This document shows, piece after piece, positions 1-9,968 of a DNA stretch of 64,000 nt (position 1 is its first letter; each line of letters begins with the position of its first letter). The stretch is from positions 1 to 64,000 of the forward strand of contig JAEWET010000052.1 of NCBI GenBank assembly GCA_023389195.1. The letters are read 5' to 3'. A model generated the notes under the pieces. The model was not told the DNA's origin. It saw only the letters and a list, made by a program, of their open reading frames with translations, and searched no databases. Source of the stretch: Aliihoeflea sp023389195. Its GTDB lineage: Bacteria; Pseudomonadota; Alphaproteobacteria; Rhizobiales; Rhizobiaceae. A program made the translations under genes and the position numbers.

Positions 1-1048
1 CACCGACGCAGAGGAACAGCGCACCCGAGATGAAGCCGTGCGACAGCATCTGGAAGATCGCGCCCTGCACGCCCTCGACGTTCATCGCGAAGATGCCCAT
101 CGTGACGTAGCCCATATGCGCCACCGACGAGTAGGCGATCAGCTTCTTGATGTCTTCCTGCATCAGCGCGACGAGCGAGGTGTAGACGATCGCGATCGCC
201 GACAGCCAGAAGATCAGCGGCTGGAAGTAGAGCGACGCATCCGTGAACATCGGCAGCGAGAAGCGCAGGAAGCCGTAGCCACCCATCTTCAAGAGGACGG
301 CGGCGAGGATCACCGAGCCGGCCGTCGGCGCCTCCACATGCGCGTCGGGGAGCCACGTGTGGACAGGCCACATCGGCATCTTCACCGCGAAGGAGGCGAA
401 GAAGGCGAGCCAGAGCCATTGCTGCATGCCGACGGGGAAGTCGTGCGTCATCAGCGTCGGAATGTCGGTCGTGCCGGCTTCCCAGAACATCGCCATGATG
501 GCGAGCATCATCAGGACCGAGCCGAGGAGCGTATAGAGGAAGAACTTGAACGAGGCATAGACGCGCCGCTTGCCGCCCCAGACGCCGATGATGATGAACA
601 TCGGGATCAGCACGGCTTCGAAGAACACGTAGAAAAGCACGAGGTCGAGCGCGCAGAAGACGCCGATCATCAGCGTTTCGAGGATCAGGAACGCGATCAT
701 GTATTCCTTGATGCGCTTCTCGATCGCGTGCCACGAGGCCAGGATGCAGATCGGCATCAGGAAGGTCGTCAGGATGACGAACAGCATCGAAATGCCGTCG
801 ACACCCAGATGATAGGAAATGCCCGAATCCAGCCAGTCCACCTTCTCGACCATCTGGAAGCCGGGATCGGCATTGTCGAAACCGAGCCAGATGAAGATCG
901 AGAGCAGGAAGGTGAAGACGGTCGTCAGAAGCGCGACGTTGCGGATGTTGCGCCGCGCCGAATTCCCCTCGTCCCGGATCAGGAGGATCAGGAACGCGCC
1001 GACCAGCGGCAGGAAGGTGACCGTGGAAAGAATGGGCCAGTCGGTCAT
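1..1048 (-). CDS. nuoM: NADH-quinone oxidoreductase subunit M (partial, C-terminus beyond window)
   Basis: Membrane proton-pumping subunit of complex I, an antiporter-like (Mrp-type) protein. Reading the minus strand from the ATG at 1048 gives a protein starting MTDWPILSTVTFLPLVGAFL, with 349 codons visible before the window edge. The central conserved segment KMPMWPVHTWLPDAHVEAPT identifies NuoM. The start overlaps the nuoL stop by one base (TGATG), which implies translational coupling. A full-length family member is about 500 residues, so roughly a third is missing, and nuoN is expected just outside the window. Confidence 0.97.
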   Translation of the reverse strand, partial: MTDWPILSTVTFLPLVGAFLILLIRDEGNSARRNIRNVALLTTVFTFLLSIFIWLGFDNADPGFQMVEKVDWLDSGISYHLGVDGISMLFVILTTFLMPICILASWHAIEKRIKEYMIAFLILETLMIGVFCALDLVLFYVFFEAVLIPMFIIIGVWGGKRRVYASFKFFLYTLLGSVLMMLAIMAMFWEAGTTDIPTLMTHDFPVGMQQWLWLAFFASFAVKMPMWPVHTWLPDAHVEAPTAGSVILAAVLLKMGGYGFLRFSLPMFTDASLYFQPLIFWLSAIAIVYTSLVALMQEDIKKLIAYSSVAHMGYVTMGIFAMNVEGVQGAIFQMLSHGFISGALFLCVG

Positions 1049-3033
1049 CAGAAGGAGCTCCCGAGCATCATCCACGTGACGAGCGCGGCGATGCCAATCA
1101 TCATGGCGAAGGCGTAGTGGTAGAGGTAGCCGGTCTGCAGCTTGACGACGCGGTTGGTCACATCGACGACGCGCGCGGAGATGCCGTCAGGCCCAAGCCC
1201 GTCGATCACCTTGCCGTCACCGGTCTTCCACAGGAAGCGGCCGAGACGCATGGCGGGACGCACGAACAGGAAGTCGTAGAGCTCGTCGAAATACCACTTG
1301 TTCAAGAGGAACTGGTAGAGGCCATGATGGCGCGCTGCCAGTTCACGCGGCTTTTCGGGCGAGCGGATGTAGAACTCGTACGCCGTCAGGAAGCCGATGA
1401 CCATGGCGAGGAACGGCGACGCCTTCACCCAGAACGGGACTTCGTGGAACTCGTGGAGAATGTGGTTCTCCTCGGCCATGAAGATCGCGCCCTTCCAGAA
1501 GGCATCGTAGCTGTCGCCGACGAAGAAGCCGTAGAAGAGCACACCCGCGAACAGCGCGCCGACGGCGAGGATGTAGAGCGGCACCAGCATGACCGGCGGC
1601 GATTCATGCACGTGGTGCATGACGTCCGCGGTCGCGCGCGGCTTGCCGTGGAACGTCATGAAGATGAGGCGCCACGAATAGAAGCTGGTAAAGACGGCGG
1701 CGATGACGAGCAGCACGAAGGCGGGACCCGCGAACGCGTTGTGCGCGGCAAATGCGCCCTCGACGATCGCGTCCTTGGAGAAGAAGCCGGCAGTGCCGAT
1801 CATCGTCGCGGGAATGCCGACGCCCGTCAGCGCGATCGTGCCGATGATCATCATCCAATAGGTGCGGGGGATGAGCCGGCGCAGGCCGCCCATGCGGCGC
1901 ATGTCCTGCTCGTCCGAAACGGCGTGGATCACCGAGCCGGAGCCGAGGAACAGGAGTGCCTTGAAAAAGGCATGCGTGAACAGGTGGAAGATCGCGGCGG
2001 CATAAAAGCCGGTGCCGATCGCCACGAACATGTAGCCGAGCTGCGAGCAGGTCGAATAGGCGATGACGCGCTTGATGTCGTTCTGGACGAGGCCCACGGT
2101 CGCGGCGAAGAAGGCCGTGATCGCGCCGATGAAGGTGACGACGAGCAGTGCGGTGTGGCTAAGCTCGAACACGGGTGACAGGCGCGACAGCATGAAGACG
2201 CCGGCGGTGACCATAGTGGCGGCATGGATCAGCGCGGAGACCGGTGTCGGGCCCTCCATCGCGTCCGGCAGCCAGGTATGCAGCGGAACCTGCGCCGACT
2301 TGCCCATCGCTCCCATGAAGAGCAGCAGGCAGATGACGGTGACGGCAGTCGTCTGTTCGAGGCCGTAGCCGAGGAAGTTCAGCACGACCGGCCCGGCTTC
2401 CGCACCCTCGACCGGCGCCATCGTGGCGGCAGTTGCGAAGATGGTGTCGAAATTGACCGAGCCGAACAGCACGAACAGTCCGAAAATGCCGAGCAGGAAG
2501 CCGAAATCTCCGACGCGGTTGACCACGAAGGCCTTGATCGCAGCCGCGTTCGCCGACGGCTTCTTGTACCAGAAACCGATCAGCAGATAGGACGCGAGGC
2601 CGACGCCTTCCCAGCCGAAGAACATCTGGATCAGATTGTCAGACGTCACCAGCATCAGCATGGCGAAAGTGAAGAGCGACAGGTAGGCGAAGAAGCGCGG
2701 CCGATGCGGGTCGTGGTGCATGTAGCCGATCGAATAGATGTGGACGAGCGCCGACACCGTGTTCACGACGACGAGCATCACCGCCGTCAGCGTGTCGATC
2801 CTCAGCGCCCAGGACGCATCCAGTGAGCCCGACTGAATGAAGCGCAGCACCGGTACGGTGAAGCTTTCCGTGTCGCCGAGCGCGACCTGGAAGAACGCGA
2901 CCCAAGACAGGACCGCCGAGATCACCAGGAAACCGGACGTCACATATTCCGACGCCTTGGCGCCGATCGCGCGGCCGCCGAGGCCCGCGATCAGGAAGCC
3001 GAGAAGCGGAAGAAAGACGATGGCGTGATACAT
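1048..3033 (-). CDS. nuoL: NADH-quinone oxidoreductase subunit L
   Basis: Largest antiporter-like membrane subunit of complex I (661 aa), responsible for proton translocation at the distal end of the membrane arm. The N-terminal helices begin MYHAIVFLPLLGFLIAGLGG. The characteristic segment GAMGKSAQVPLHTWLPDAM near residue 240 carries the conserved lysine and histidine of the Nqo12/ND5 channel. The C-terminal region after about residue 560 fits the amphipathic lateral helix and final anchor helix. Length is normal for alphaproteobacteria. It lies 7 bp downstream of nuoK and overlaps nuoM. Confidence 0.98.
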   Translation of the reverse strand: MYHAIVFLPLLGFLIAGLGGRAIGAKASEYVTSGFLVISAVLSWVAFFQVALGDTESFTVPVLRFIQSGSLDASWALRIDTLTAVMLVVVNTVSALVHIYSIGYMHHDPHRPRFFAYLSLFTFAMLMLVTSDNLIQMFFGWEGVGLASYLLIGFWYKKPSANAAAIKAFVVNRVGDFGFLLGIFGLFVLFGSVNFDTIFATAATMAPVEGAEAGPVVLNFLGYGLEQTTAVTVICLLLFMGAMGKSAQVPLHTWLPDAMEGPTPVSALIHAATMVTAGVFMLSRLSPVFELSHTALLVVTFIGAITAFFAATVGLVQNDIKRVIAYSTCSQLGYMFVAIGTGFYAAAIFHLFTHAFFKALLFLGSGSVIHAVSDEQDMRRMGGLRRLIPRTYWMMIIGTIALTGVGIPATMIGTAGFFSKDAIVEGAFAAHNAFAGPAFVLLVIAAVFTSFYSWRLIFMTFHGKPRATADVMHHVHESPPVMLVPLYILAVGALFAGVLFYGFFVGDSYDAFWKGAIFMAEENHILHEFHEVPFWVKASPFLAMVIGFLTAYEFYIRSPEKPRELAARHHGLYQFLLNKWYFDELYDFLFVRPAMRLGRFLWKTGDGKVIDGLGPDGISARVVDVTNRVVKLQTGYLYHYAFAMMIGIAALVTWMMLGSSF

Positions 3034-3040
3034 GAGCCCC

Positions 3041-3349
3041 TCAGCCCTTCATCAGATTGACGTCTTCGACCGCGATCGAGCCGCGGTTGCGGAAGAAGAC
3101 GACGAGAATTGCAAGACCGATGGCGGCTTCCGCCGCGGCGACGGTCAGGATGAACAGCGCGAACACCTGGCCGACCATGTCGCCCAGCGCGGCGGAGAAC
3201 GCGACGAAATTGATGTTGACGGCGAGCAGGATCAGCTCGACCGACATCAAGATGACGATGACGTTCTTGCGGTTCAGGAAGATGCCGAAGACGCCGAGCG
3301 TGAAGAGCAGCGCCGAGACGGTCAGATAATGCGCGATGCCGATTTCCAT
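3041..3349 (-). CDS. nuoK: NADH-quinone oxidoreductase subunit K
   Basis: Small three-helix membrane subunit of complex I (Nqo11/ND4L type). The ATG at 3349 gives a 102-aa protein starting MEIGIAHYLTVSALLF, the usual family length. An in-frame TTG one codon upstream is less likely. Helices 2 and 3 carry the conserved membrane glutamates in MSVELILLAVNINFVAF and AAAEAAIGLAILVVFF. The start overlaps the nuoJ stop by one base (TGATG), the same junction as nuoL/nuoM and nuoE/nuoF. Confidence 0.98.
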   Translation of the reverse strand: MEIGIAHYLTVSALLFTLGVFGIFLNRKNVIVILMSVELILLAVNINFVAFSAALGDMVGQVFALFILTVAAAEAAIGLAILVVFFRNRGSIAVEDVNLMKG

Positions 3350-3969
3350 CAAAGACCCCTGCCCGTTTCGACCTTCTTGACCTCGATCGCGGTTTCCGGC
3401 GTGCGTCGAACCTGCGTGGCGATGTCCTGCCGCTTGACGCCTGGCTTGTGGTGCAGCGTCAGGACGATCGCGCCGATCATGGCAACGAGCAGGATCAAGC
3501 CGGCGATCTGGAAGAAGTAGATGTAGTCCGTATAGAGAATGTCGCCGAGCGCAGCCGTGTTGTGGCGCGTTGCGGCGTCGGGAATGGGCTGCGCGATCTG
3601 CGCACCGATTTCAGGCGCGAACGCATAGCCGCCGGCGACGATGATCAGTTCCGCGGCGAGAATGATGCCGACGAGCCCGCCCACCGGCGCATAGTGCAGC
3701 GCGCCCCGCTTCAGGCTGGCGAAGTCCACGTCGAGCATCATGACGACGAACAGGAACAGGACCGCCACGGCGCCGACATAAACGATGAGCAGGATCATCG
3801 CGAGGAACTCGGCGCCCGTCAAAAGGAACAGCCCGGCCGCGTTGAAGAAGGTCAGGATCAGATAAAGGACGGAATGCACGGGATTGCGGGACGCAATCAC
3901 CATGAATGCCGCGCCCACCGCTATGAAGGCGAACACGTAGAAGAAGATCGCCTCTAGTCCTGTCAGCAT
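3349..3969 (-). CDS. nuoJ: NADH-quinone oxidoreductase subunit J
   Basis: Membrane subunit of complex I (Nqo10/ND6 type), 206 aa with five predicted helices. The conserved third helix, containing the pi-bulge region, is visible as the segment LLIVYVGAVAVLFLFVVMML. The hydrophilic C-terminal tail after about residue 175 is typical of alphaproteobacterial members. A gap of about 115 bp separates it from nuoI. That gap shows no ORF and no convincing hairpin, and it is the longest spacer in this part of the operon. Confidence 0.97.
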   Translation of the reverse strand: MLTGLEAIFFYVFAFIAVGAAFMVIASRNPVHSVLYLILTFFNAAGLFLLTGAEFLAMILLIVYVGAVAVLFLFVVMMLDVDFASLKRGALHYAPVGGLVGIILAAELIIVAGGYAFAPEIGAQIAQPIPDAATRHNTAALGDILYTDYIYFFQIAGLILLVAMIGAIVLTLHHKPGVKRQDIATQVRRTPETAIEVKKVETGRGL

Positions 3970-4084
3970 GGGTTCCCCCGGATTTCATCGAAGGCCGGTC
4001 ATCATCCCGGCCATTGGCGTCGGCCTGCATCCGAAGCCGCGTGTCTCTTAGACGGAAGGTGTGCTTCCGTCCACTCTCCAAGCC

Positions 4085-4576
4085 TCAGCGATAGGGCGAG
4101 TCGATCGCGATGTTGCGCGCCAGTTCGCGCTCCCACCGGTCGCCATTCGCGAGCAGCTTGTCCTTGTCGTAATAGAGCTCCTCACGGGTCTCCGTGGCGA
4201 ACTCGAAATTCGGTCCCTCGACGATCGCGTCGACCGGGCAGGCTTCCTGGCAGAAGCCGCAATAGATGCACTTCACCATGTCGATGTCGTAGCGCACGGT
4301 GCGGCGCGTGCCGTCATTGCGGCGCGGACCGGCTTCAATGGTGATGGCCTGCGCTGGGCAGATCGCCTCGCACAGCTTGCACGCGATGCACCGCTCCTCG
4401 CCGTTCGGATAGCGGCGCAGCGCATGTTCGCCGCGAAAGCGCGCGCTCGTCGGTCCCTTCTCGAACGGATAGTTCAGCGTGCCCTTGGGCGCGAAGAACT
4501 GCCGCATCGACAGGAAGAAGGCCTTCACGAACTCCAGGAGGAGCAGCGATTTCGCGGCCTGGGCAAGAGCTGACAT
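4085..4576 (-). CDS. nuoI: NADH-quinone oxidoreductase subunit I
   Basis: Peripheral-arm iron-sulfur subunit (Nqo9/TYKY) carrying clusters N6a and N6b, which pass electrons towards NuoB and quinone. The 163-aa protein has two ferredoxin motifs, CIACKLCEAICP and CIYCGFCQEACP, i.e. two CxxCxxCxxxCP sets. An N-terminal amphipathic helix precedes them, as in other family members. Length matches rhizobial NuoI. It follows a small 63-aa membrane gene that is not a standard Nuo subunit, with only 2 bp between them. Confidence 0.98.
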   Translation of the reverse strand: MSALAQAAKSLLLLEFVKAFFLSMRQFFAPKGTLNYPFEKGPTSARFRGEHALRRYPNGEERCIACKLCEAICPAQAITIEAGPRRNDGTRRTVRYDIDMVKCIYCGFCQEACPVDAIVEGPNFEFATETREELYYDKDKLLANGDRWERELARNIAIDSPYR

Positions 4577-4578
4577 CT

Positions 4579-4770
4579 TCAGTCTCCGAACACGTACGGG
4601 GCTACGAAGTAGCCGATGACCGGGAGCAGCACCAACTGGGTGAACCCGGCAACATTGAGTGCGGTCTTCGTCTCGGCAAGATCGACGCGCGTGGCCAGAA
4701 GCCGCAGGAACGCGAAATCAACGAGCGCGATTCCCAGTCCCACGAGGCCTCCGATCAGCGCGATGCTCAT
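4579..4770 (-). CDS. Small two-helix membrane protein between nuoH and nuoI, function unknown
   Basis: A 63-aa ORF starting at the ATG at 4770, beginning MSIALIGGLVGLGIALVDFA and ending VIGYFVAPYVFGD. Its start overlaps the nuoH stop by four bases (ATGA), and its stop lies 2 bp before nuoI, so it must be translated as part of the operon. Two hydrophobic segments (about residues 2-24 and 40-60) flank a short polar loop containing RVDLAETKTA. It matches none of the 14 core Nuo subunits. Known context: alphaproteobacterial nuo/nqo operons often contain unassigned reading frames between subunit genes. Inference: a membrane-arm accessory subunit or assembly factor. The position-based argument is strong; function is open. 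Confidence 0.8.
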   Translation of the reverse strand: MSIALIGGLVGLGIALVDFAFLRLLATRVDLAETKTALNVAGFTQLVLLPVIGYFVAPYVFGD

Positions 4771-5816
4771 GCCGCCATCGCTTCCCACAATTTGATGAAG
4801 CTCGCGGTCGCGACCACCATGAAGAGCGAGATCGGCAGGAACACCTTCCAGCCAAGACGCATCAACTGGTCGTAGCGGTAGCGCGGCACGAACGCCTTCA
4901 CCATGGCGAACATGAAGAAGACGAAGCAGACCTTGATCAGGAACCAGATGACGCCCGGGACCCAGGTGAACGGCGCGAAGTCGAAGGGCGGCAGCCATCC
5001 ACCGAGGAAGAGGATGGTCGTCAGCGCGCACATCAGGACGATCGCGACATATTCGCCGAGGAAGAAGAGGAGGAACGGCGTCGAGGAATATTCGATCATG
5101 TGACCGGCGACGAGTTCCGATTCTGCTTCCACCAGATCGAAGGGCGGCCGGTTCGTCTCGGCCAGCGCCGAGATGAAGAAGATCACGAACATCGGGAACA
5201 GCACGATGAAGTGCCAGTCGAGGAACGAGCCGGGCAGGCCGAGCATGGTGCCAAGGCCAGTCTGCTGCGCCAACACGATGTGCGTCAGGTTCAACGAGCC
5301 GACGAGCAGCAGGACCGTGACGATGACGAAGCCGATCGAGACCTCGTAGGACACCATCTGCGCGGCCGAGCGCAGCGCGCCGAGAAACGGATATTTCGAG
5401 TTCGAGGCCCAGCCGCCCATCAGCACGCCGTAGACTTCCAGCGACGCGATGGCGAAGACGAACAGGATGCCGACATTGACGTCGGCGATCGCCCAGCCGT
5501 TTGCGACCGGGATCACCGCCCAGGCCGAAATCGCCAGCACCGCCGTGACCAGCGGGGCGAGCAGGAACACGCCCTTGTTGGCGCCGGATGGGATGACCGG
5601 CTCCTTGAAGACGAACTTCAACAGGTCGGCGAAAGCCTGAAGCAGGCCCCAAGGACCAACGACGTTCGGGCCGCGGCGAAGCTGCACCGCCGCCCAGATC
5701 TTGCGGTCGGCATAAAGCAGATACGCGACGAGGATCAGAAGAACGACGATCAGCACGACAGACTGAAGCAGGATCAGCAGGCCGGGGCCGACATAGGTCG
5801 AGAAAAAAGTGTCCAT
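4767..5816 (-). CDS. nuoH: NADH-quinone oxidoreductase subunit H
   Basis: Membrane subunit at the interface with the peripheral arm; with NuoB and NuoD it forms the quinone cavity. The ATG at 5816 gives 349 aa starting MDTFFSTYVGPGLLIL; an in-frame extension upstream does not look native. The family signature around residues 60-75 (QLRRGPNVVGPWGLLQAFAD) and the loop AETNRPPFDLVEAESELVAG are both present, including the conserved acidic residues of the E-channel. The 3' end overlaps the following small membrane-protein gene. Confidence 0.98.
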   Translation of the reverse strand: MDTFFSTYVGPGLLILLQSVVLIVVLLILVAYLLYADRKIWAAVQLRRGPNVVGPWGLLQAFADLLKFVFKEPVIPSGANKGVFLLAPLVTAVLAISAWAVIPVANGWAIADVNVGILFVFAIASLEVYGVLMGGWASNSKYPFLGALRSAAQMVSYEVSIGFVIVTVLLLVGSLNLTHIVLAQQTGLGTMLGLPGSFLDWHFIVLFPMFVIFFISALAETNRPPFDLVEAESELVAGHMIEYSSTPFLLFFLGEYVAIVLMCALTTILFLGGWLPPFDFAPFTWVPGVIWFLIKVCFVFFMFAMVKAFVPRYRYDQLMRLGWKVFLPISLFMVVATASFIKLWEAMAA

Positions 5817-5826
5817 TGCCCCTGCC

Positions 5827-7908
5827 CTACTCGGCTGCCTGCCTGAAACCATCCCGCGCGAGCGCGGAGCACTCGGCCATCACGGCGGAAGCGCGCGCGA
5901 TCGGGTTGGTCAGGTAGAAGTCCTTGATCGGCGACGAGAAGGCCGCCTTGTCGAAATCGGCCGTGCCGCTCTTCAGCGCCGAAACATGCGCCACGTCGCC
6001 TGCCGCGATCTCGTCGATGGCGGCGAAATGCGGATACTCCGCATAAAGCGCGGCGCGAAGCTGCGGCAGCGAATCGTAGGGCAGCTTGTGGCCGAGCACG
6101 TCCGACAGCGCCCGCAGGATCGCCCAATCCTCGCGCGCATCGCCCGGCGCGAAGCCGGCGCGGTTCGCCATCTGCACGCGCCCTTCCGTGTTGACGTAGG
6201 TGCCCGACTTTTCCGTATAGGTCGCGCCCGGCAGGATCACGTCGGCACGGTGCGCGCCGGCGTCGCCGTGGCTGCCGACATAGACGGTGAATGCCGAGCC
6301 GAGGCCGGCCATGTCGAATTCGTCCGCACCGAGCAGGAAGGCGACATCGAGCGCGCCCATCATGGAAGCCATGTCCTTGCCGCCCTCACCCGGCACGAAG
6401 CCGACATCCAGCCCGCCAACGCGCGAGGCGGCGGTGTGCAGGACGGCGAAGCCGTTCCACTCGGCGCTCGCTGCGCCCACGGACGTCGCGAGTTCGGCGG
6501 CCAGCGCCAGCACCGCCGCGCCGTCGGCGCGTGCGATCGCACCCTGGCCGACGATGATCATCGGCCGCGCGGCATTCGACAGCACCTTGGCGAAGTCCAG
6601 CTTGCCGGCGACGAGTTCACGCAGCGTCTCCGCGCCGCCACCGATGCGCTCTGCGTCGTAGCGCAGGTCGCCGATGTCACCGACGACGCCGATCGGGAAA
6701 TTGCCCATGCGCCAGCGCTTGCGGATGCGCGCGTTCAGCACCGAAGCCTCGAAGCGTGGATTGGCGCCGATGATCAAGAGCGCATCGGCATCCTCGATGC
6801 CTTCGATGGTCGGGTTGAAGACGTAGCTCGCGCGACCATTGGCCGGGCCGATCTTCGCGCCGTCCTGGCGGCAGTCGATGTTGGCCGACCCGAGCGCCGT
6901 CATCAGGCCCTTCAGGCCATACATTTCCTCGACGGTCGCCAGATCACCCGCAATCGCGCCGATCCGGTCACCGGAGGTCTTCGCCACCGCGTCCTTGATC
7001 GCGCCGAAGGCTTCGCCCCAGCTTGCCGCCTGCAGCTTGCCGTTGCGGCGCACATAGGGGCGGTCGAGGCGCTGCGTCCTGAGGCCGTCCCAGATGAAGC
7101 GGGTCTTGTCGGAAATCCACTCCTCGTTGATCGCCTCGTTGACGCGCGGCATGATGCGCATCACCTCGCGGCCGCGCGTATCGACGCGGATCGCCGAGCC
7201 GACGGCGTCCATCACGTCGATCGATTCCGTCTTGGTCAGTTCCCAAGGCCGCGCCTGGAAGGCGTAGGGCTTGGAGGTCAGCGCGCCGACCGGGCAAAGG
7301 TCGATGACGTTGCCCTGGAGTTCGGAGGTCATCGCATTTTCGAGATAGGTCGTGATCTCGGCGTCCTCGCCGCGACCAATCAGGCCGAGCTCCGAGATTC
7401 CAGCCACTTCCGTCGTGAACCTCACGCAGCGCGTGCAGTGGATGCAGCGCGTCATGATCGTCTTGACCAGCGGTCCGATATACTTGTCTTCGACCGCGCG
7501 CTTGTTCTCGTGGTAGCGAGAGGCGTCGACGCCGAAGGCCATCGCCTGGTCCTGCAGGTCGCATTCGCCGCCCTGGTCGCAGATCGGGCAGTCGAGCGGA
7601 TGGTTGATCAGCAGGAACTCCATCACGCCTTCGCGCGCCTTGCGCACCATCGGCGTGTTGGTGAAGATTTCCGGCGCTTCGCCGTTGGGGCCGGGACGGA
7701 GGTCGCGCACGCCCATGGCGCAGGAGGCGGCGGGCTTGGGCGGTCCACCCTTCACCTCGACGAGGCACATGCGGCAATTGCCGGCGATCGACAGGCGCTC
7801 GTGGAAACAGAAGCGCGGCACTTCCGCGCCCGCTTCCTCCGCCGCCTGAAGCAGCGTGTAGTGATCGGGAACCTCGATCTCTTTGCCGTCTACCTTGAGC
7901 TTCGCCAT
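5827..7908 (-). CDS. nuoG: NADH-quinone oxidoreductase subunit G
   Basis: Iron-sulfur subunit of the NADH-oxidising module (693 aa from the ATG at 7908, starting MAKLKVDGKEIEVPDHYTLL). The N-terminal 2Fe-2S domain has cysteines near 34, 45, 48 and 63. It is followed by the His/Cys cluster region HPLDCPICDQGGECDLQDQ and a ferredoxin motif CIHCTRCV with CPVGAL. The remainder is a molybdopterin-oxidoreductase-like fold without an obvious cofactor role, as usual for NuoG. An open extension runs upstream to 8094, but homologues start at MAKLKV. It lies 10 bp upstream of nuoH. Confidence 0.98.
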   Translation of the reverse strand: MAKLKVDGKEIEVPDHYTLLQAAEEAGAEVPRFCFHERLSIAGNCRMCLVEVKGGPPKPAASCAMGVRDLRPGPNGEAPEIFTNTPMVRKAREGVMEFLLINHPLDCPICDQGGECDLQDQAMAFGVDASRYHENKRAVEDKYIGPLVKTIMTRCIHCTRCVRFTTEVAGISELGLIGRGEDAEITTYLENAMTSELQGNVIDLCPVGALTSKPYAFQARPWELTKTESIDVMDAVGSAIRVDTRGREVMRIMPRVNEAINEEWISDKTRFIWDGLRTQRLDRPYVRRNGKLQAASWGEAFGAIKDAVAKTSGDRIGAIAGDLATVEEMYGLKGLMTALGSANIDCRQDGAKIGPANGRASYVFNPTIEGIEDADALLIIGANPRFEASVLNARIRKRWRMGNFPIGVVGDIGDLRYDAERIGGGAETLRELVAGKLDFAKVLSNAARPMIIVGQGAIARADGAAVLALAAELATSVGAASAEWNGFAVLHTAASRVGGLDVGFVPGEGGKDMASMMGALDVAFLLGADEFDMAGLGSAFTVYVGSHGDAGAHRADVILPGATYTEKSGTYVNTEGRVQMANRAGFAPGDAREDWAILRALSDVLGHKLPYDSLPQLRAALYAEYPHFAAIDEIAAGDVAHVSALKSGTADFDKAAFSSPIKDFYLTNPIARASAVMAECSALARDGFRQAAE

Positions 7909-7970
7909 CTTGCCTCTAACCCCGGCGGCACCAGCCGCCCAACAGTTCCGGCCTCGTGGGCCGGGAAATT

Positions 7971-8648
7971 TCAGGACCGCTTGCGGCCCGCACTCTTTGA
8001 ACCGGACTTGGGGCCGGATGCAAGGCTCTTTGCCTGCTCCACCCAGCCGTCCCGGCCAATTCGCCCGCCAAAGCCGAGCTGGTCTTCCAGCCATGCGATC
8101 TCGGCGTCCACGAGCGCCGCCACCTGACCGTAGGTCCAGATGCCGAACCCGTTCAAAACCTGCGCCAGCTTCGGACCGACGCCCGAAATCGCCTTCAGAT
8201 CGTCCGGCCGGGCCGGCTTGGCCTTGCGCATCGGAGCGCGCATCGCGCTCTCGGTCGCCGCCTTCACGTCGTTGAGCAGCGCTTCCGCGGCCCGCGCCGA
8301 TGCGACCGACGCATCATGCGCGATCTTCTCGACATCGGCCTCGACCGTCCGCGCCAGGCTCGCAACTTCGTCGGCCGCGTTGACCGAAACCAGCTTCAGG
8401 CGCGGCTGCGGCGCCGTCGCGTTCTCCGCTTCCGTCTCCGCCAGCATGCGCCGCGAAGCCTCCGTCGCGCCGGCCATCGCACCCATCCAAAGGCCGAACG
8501 CGTGGCTCGCCATGCCGAAGCCGATCGCCGATGCCGCCGCCATGCCGGCAACCGGATGCGCCATCAAATTCGCCATGCCGGCGAACTGGTCGGGCATCGA
8601 CGCCTGGCTCAGCTTGGCGAAATCGTCGAGCGGATTCTTCTCGGCCAT
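7971..8648 (-). CDS. Helix-hairpin-helix domain protein encoded within the nuo operon
   Basis: 225-aa protein between nuoF and nuoG. The N-terminal half (about 1-140) is alanine-rich, predicted helical and contains a glycine/alanine membrane-like stretch, AAASAIGFGMASHAFGLWMG. The C-terminal part (about 149-210) matches the helix-hairpin-helix family of COG3743, with DDLKAISGVGPKLAQVLNGF and a tryptophan-containing second helix (IAWLEDQLGF). It ends in a basic Ser/Lys tail. In many rhizobia a similar domain sits at the C-terminus of NuoE; here NuoE lacks it. Inference: an accessory protein of complex I biogenesis or stability. A true DNA-binding role is the alternative and cannot be excluded. 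Confidence 0.85.
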   Translation of the reverse strand: MAEKNPLDDFAKLSQASMPDQFAGMANLMAHPVAGMAAASAIGFGMASHAFGLWMGAMAGATEASRRMLAETEAENATAPQPRLKLVSVNAADEVASLARTVEADVEKIAHDASVASARAAEALLNDVKAATESAMRAPMRKAKPARPDDLKAISGVGPKLAQVLNGFGIWTYGQVAALVDAEIAWLEDQLGFGGRIGRDGWVEQAKSLASGPKSGSKSAGRKRS

Positions 8649-8660
8649 CGCTTGACGTCT

Positions 8661-9967
<1,307 letters not shown>

Positions 9968-9968
<1 letters not shown>

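Noticed and set aside
5809..8127. Long plus-strand open frame opposite nuoG
   Set aside because: Antisense shadow of nuoG; the translated sequence lacks any domain and lies on the strand opposite the whole operon.
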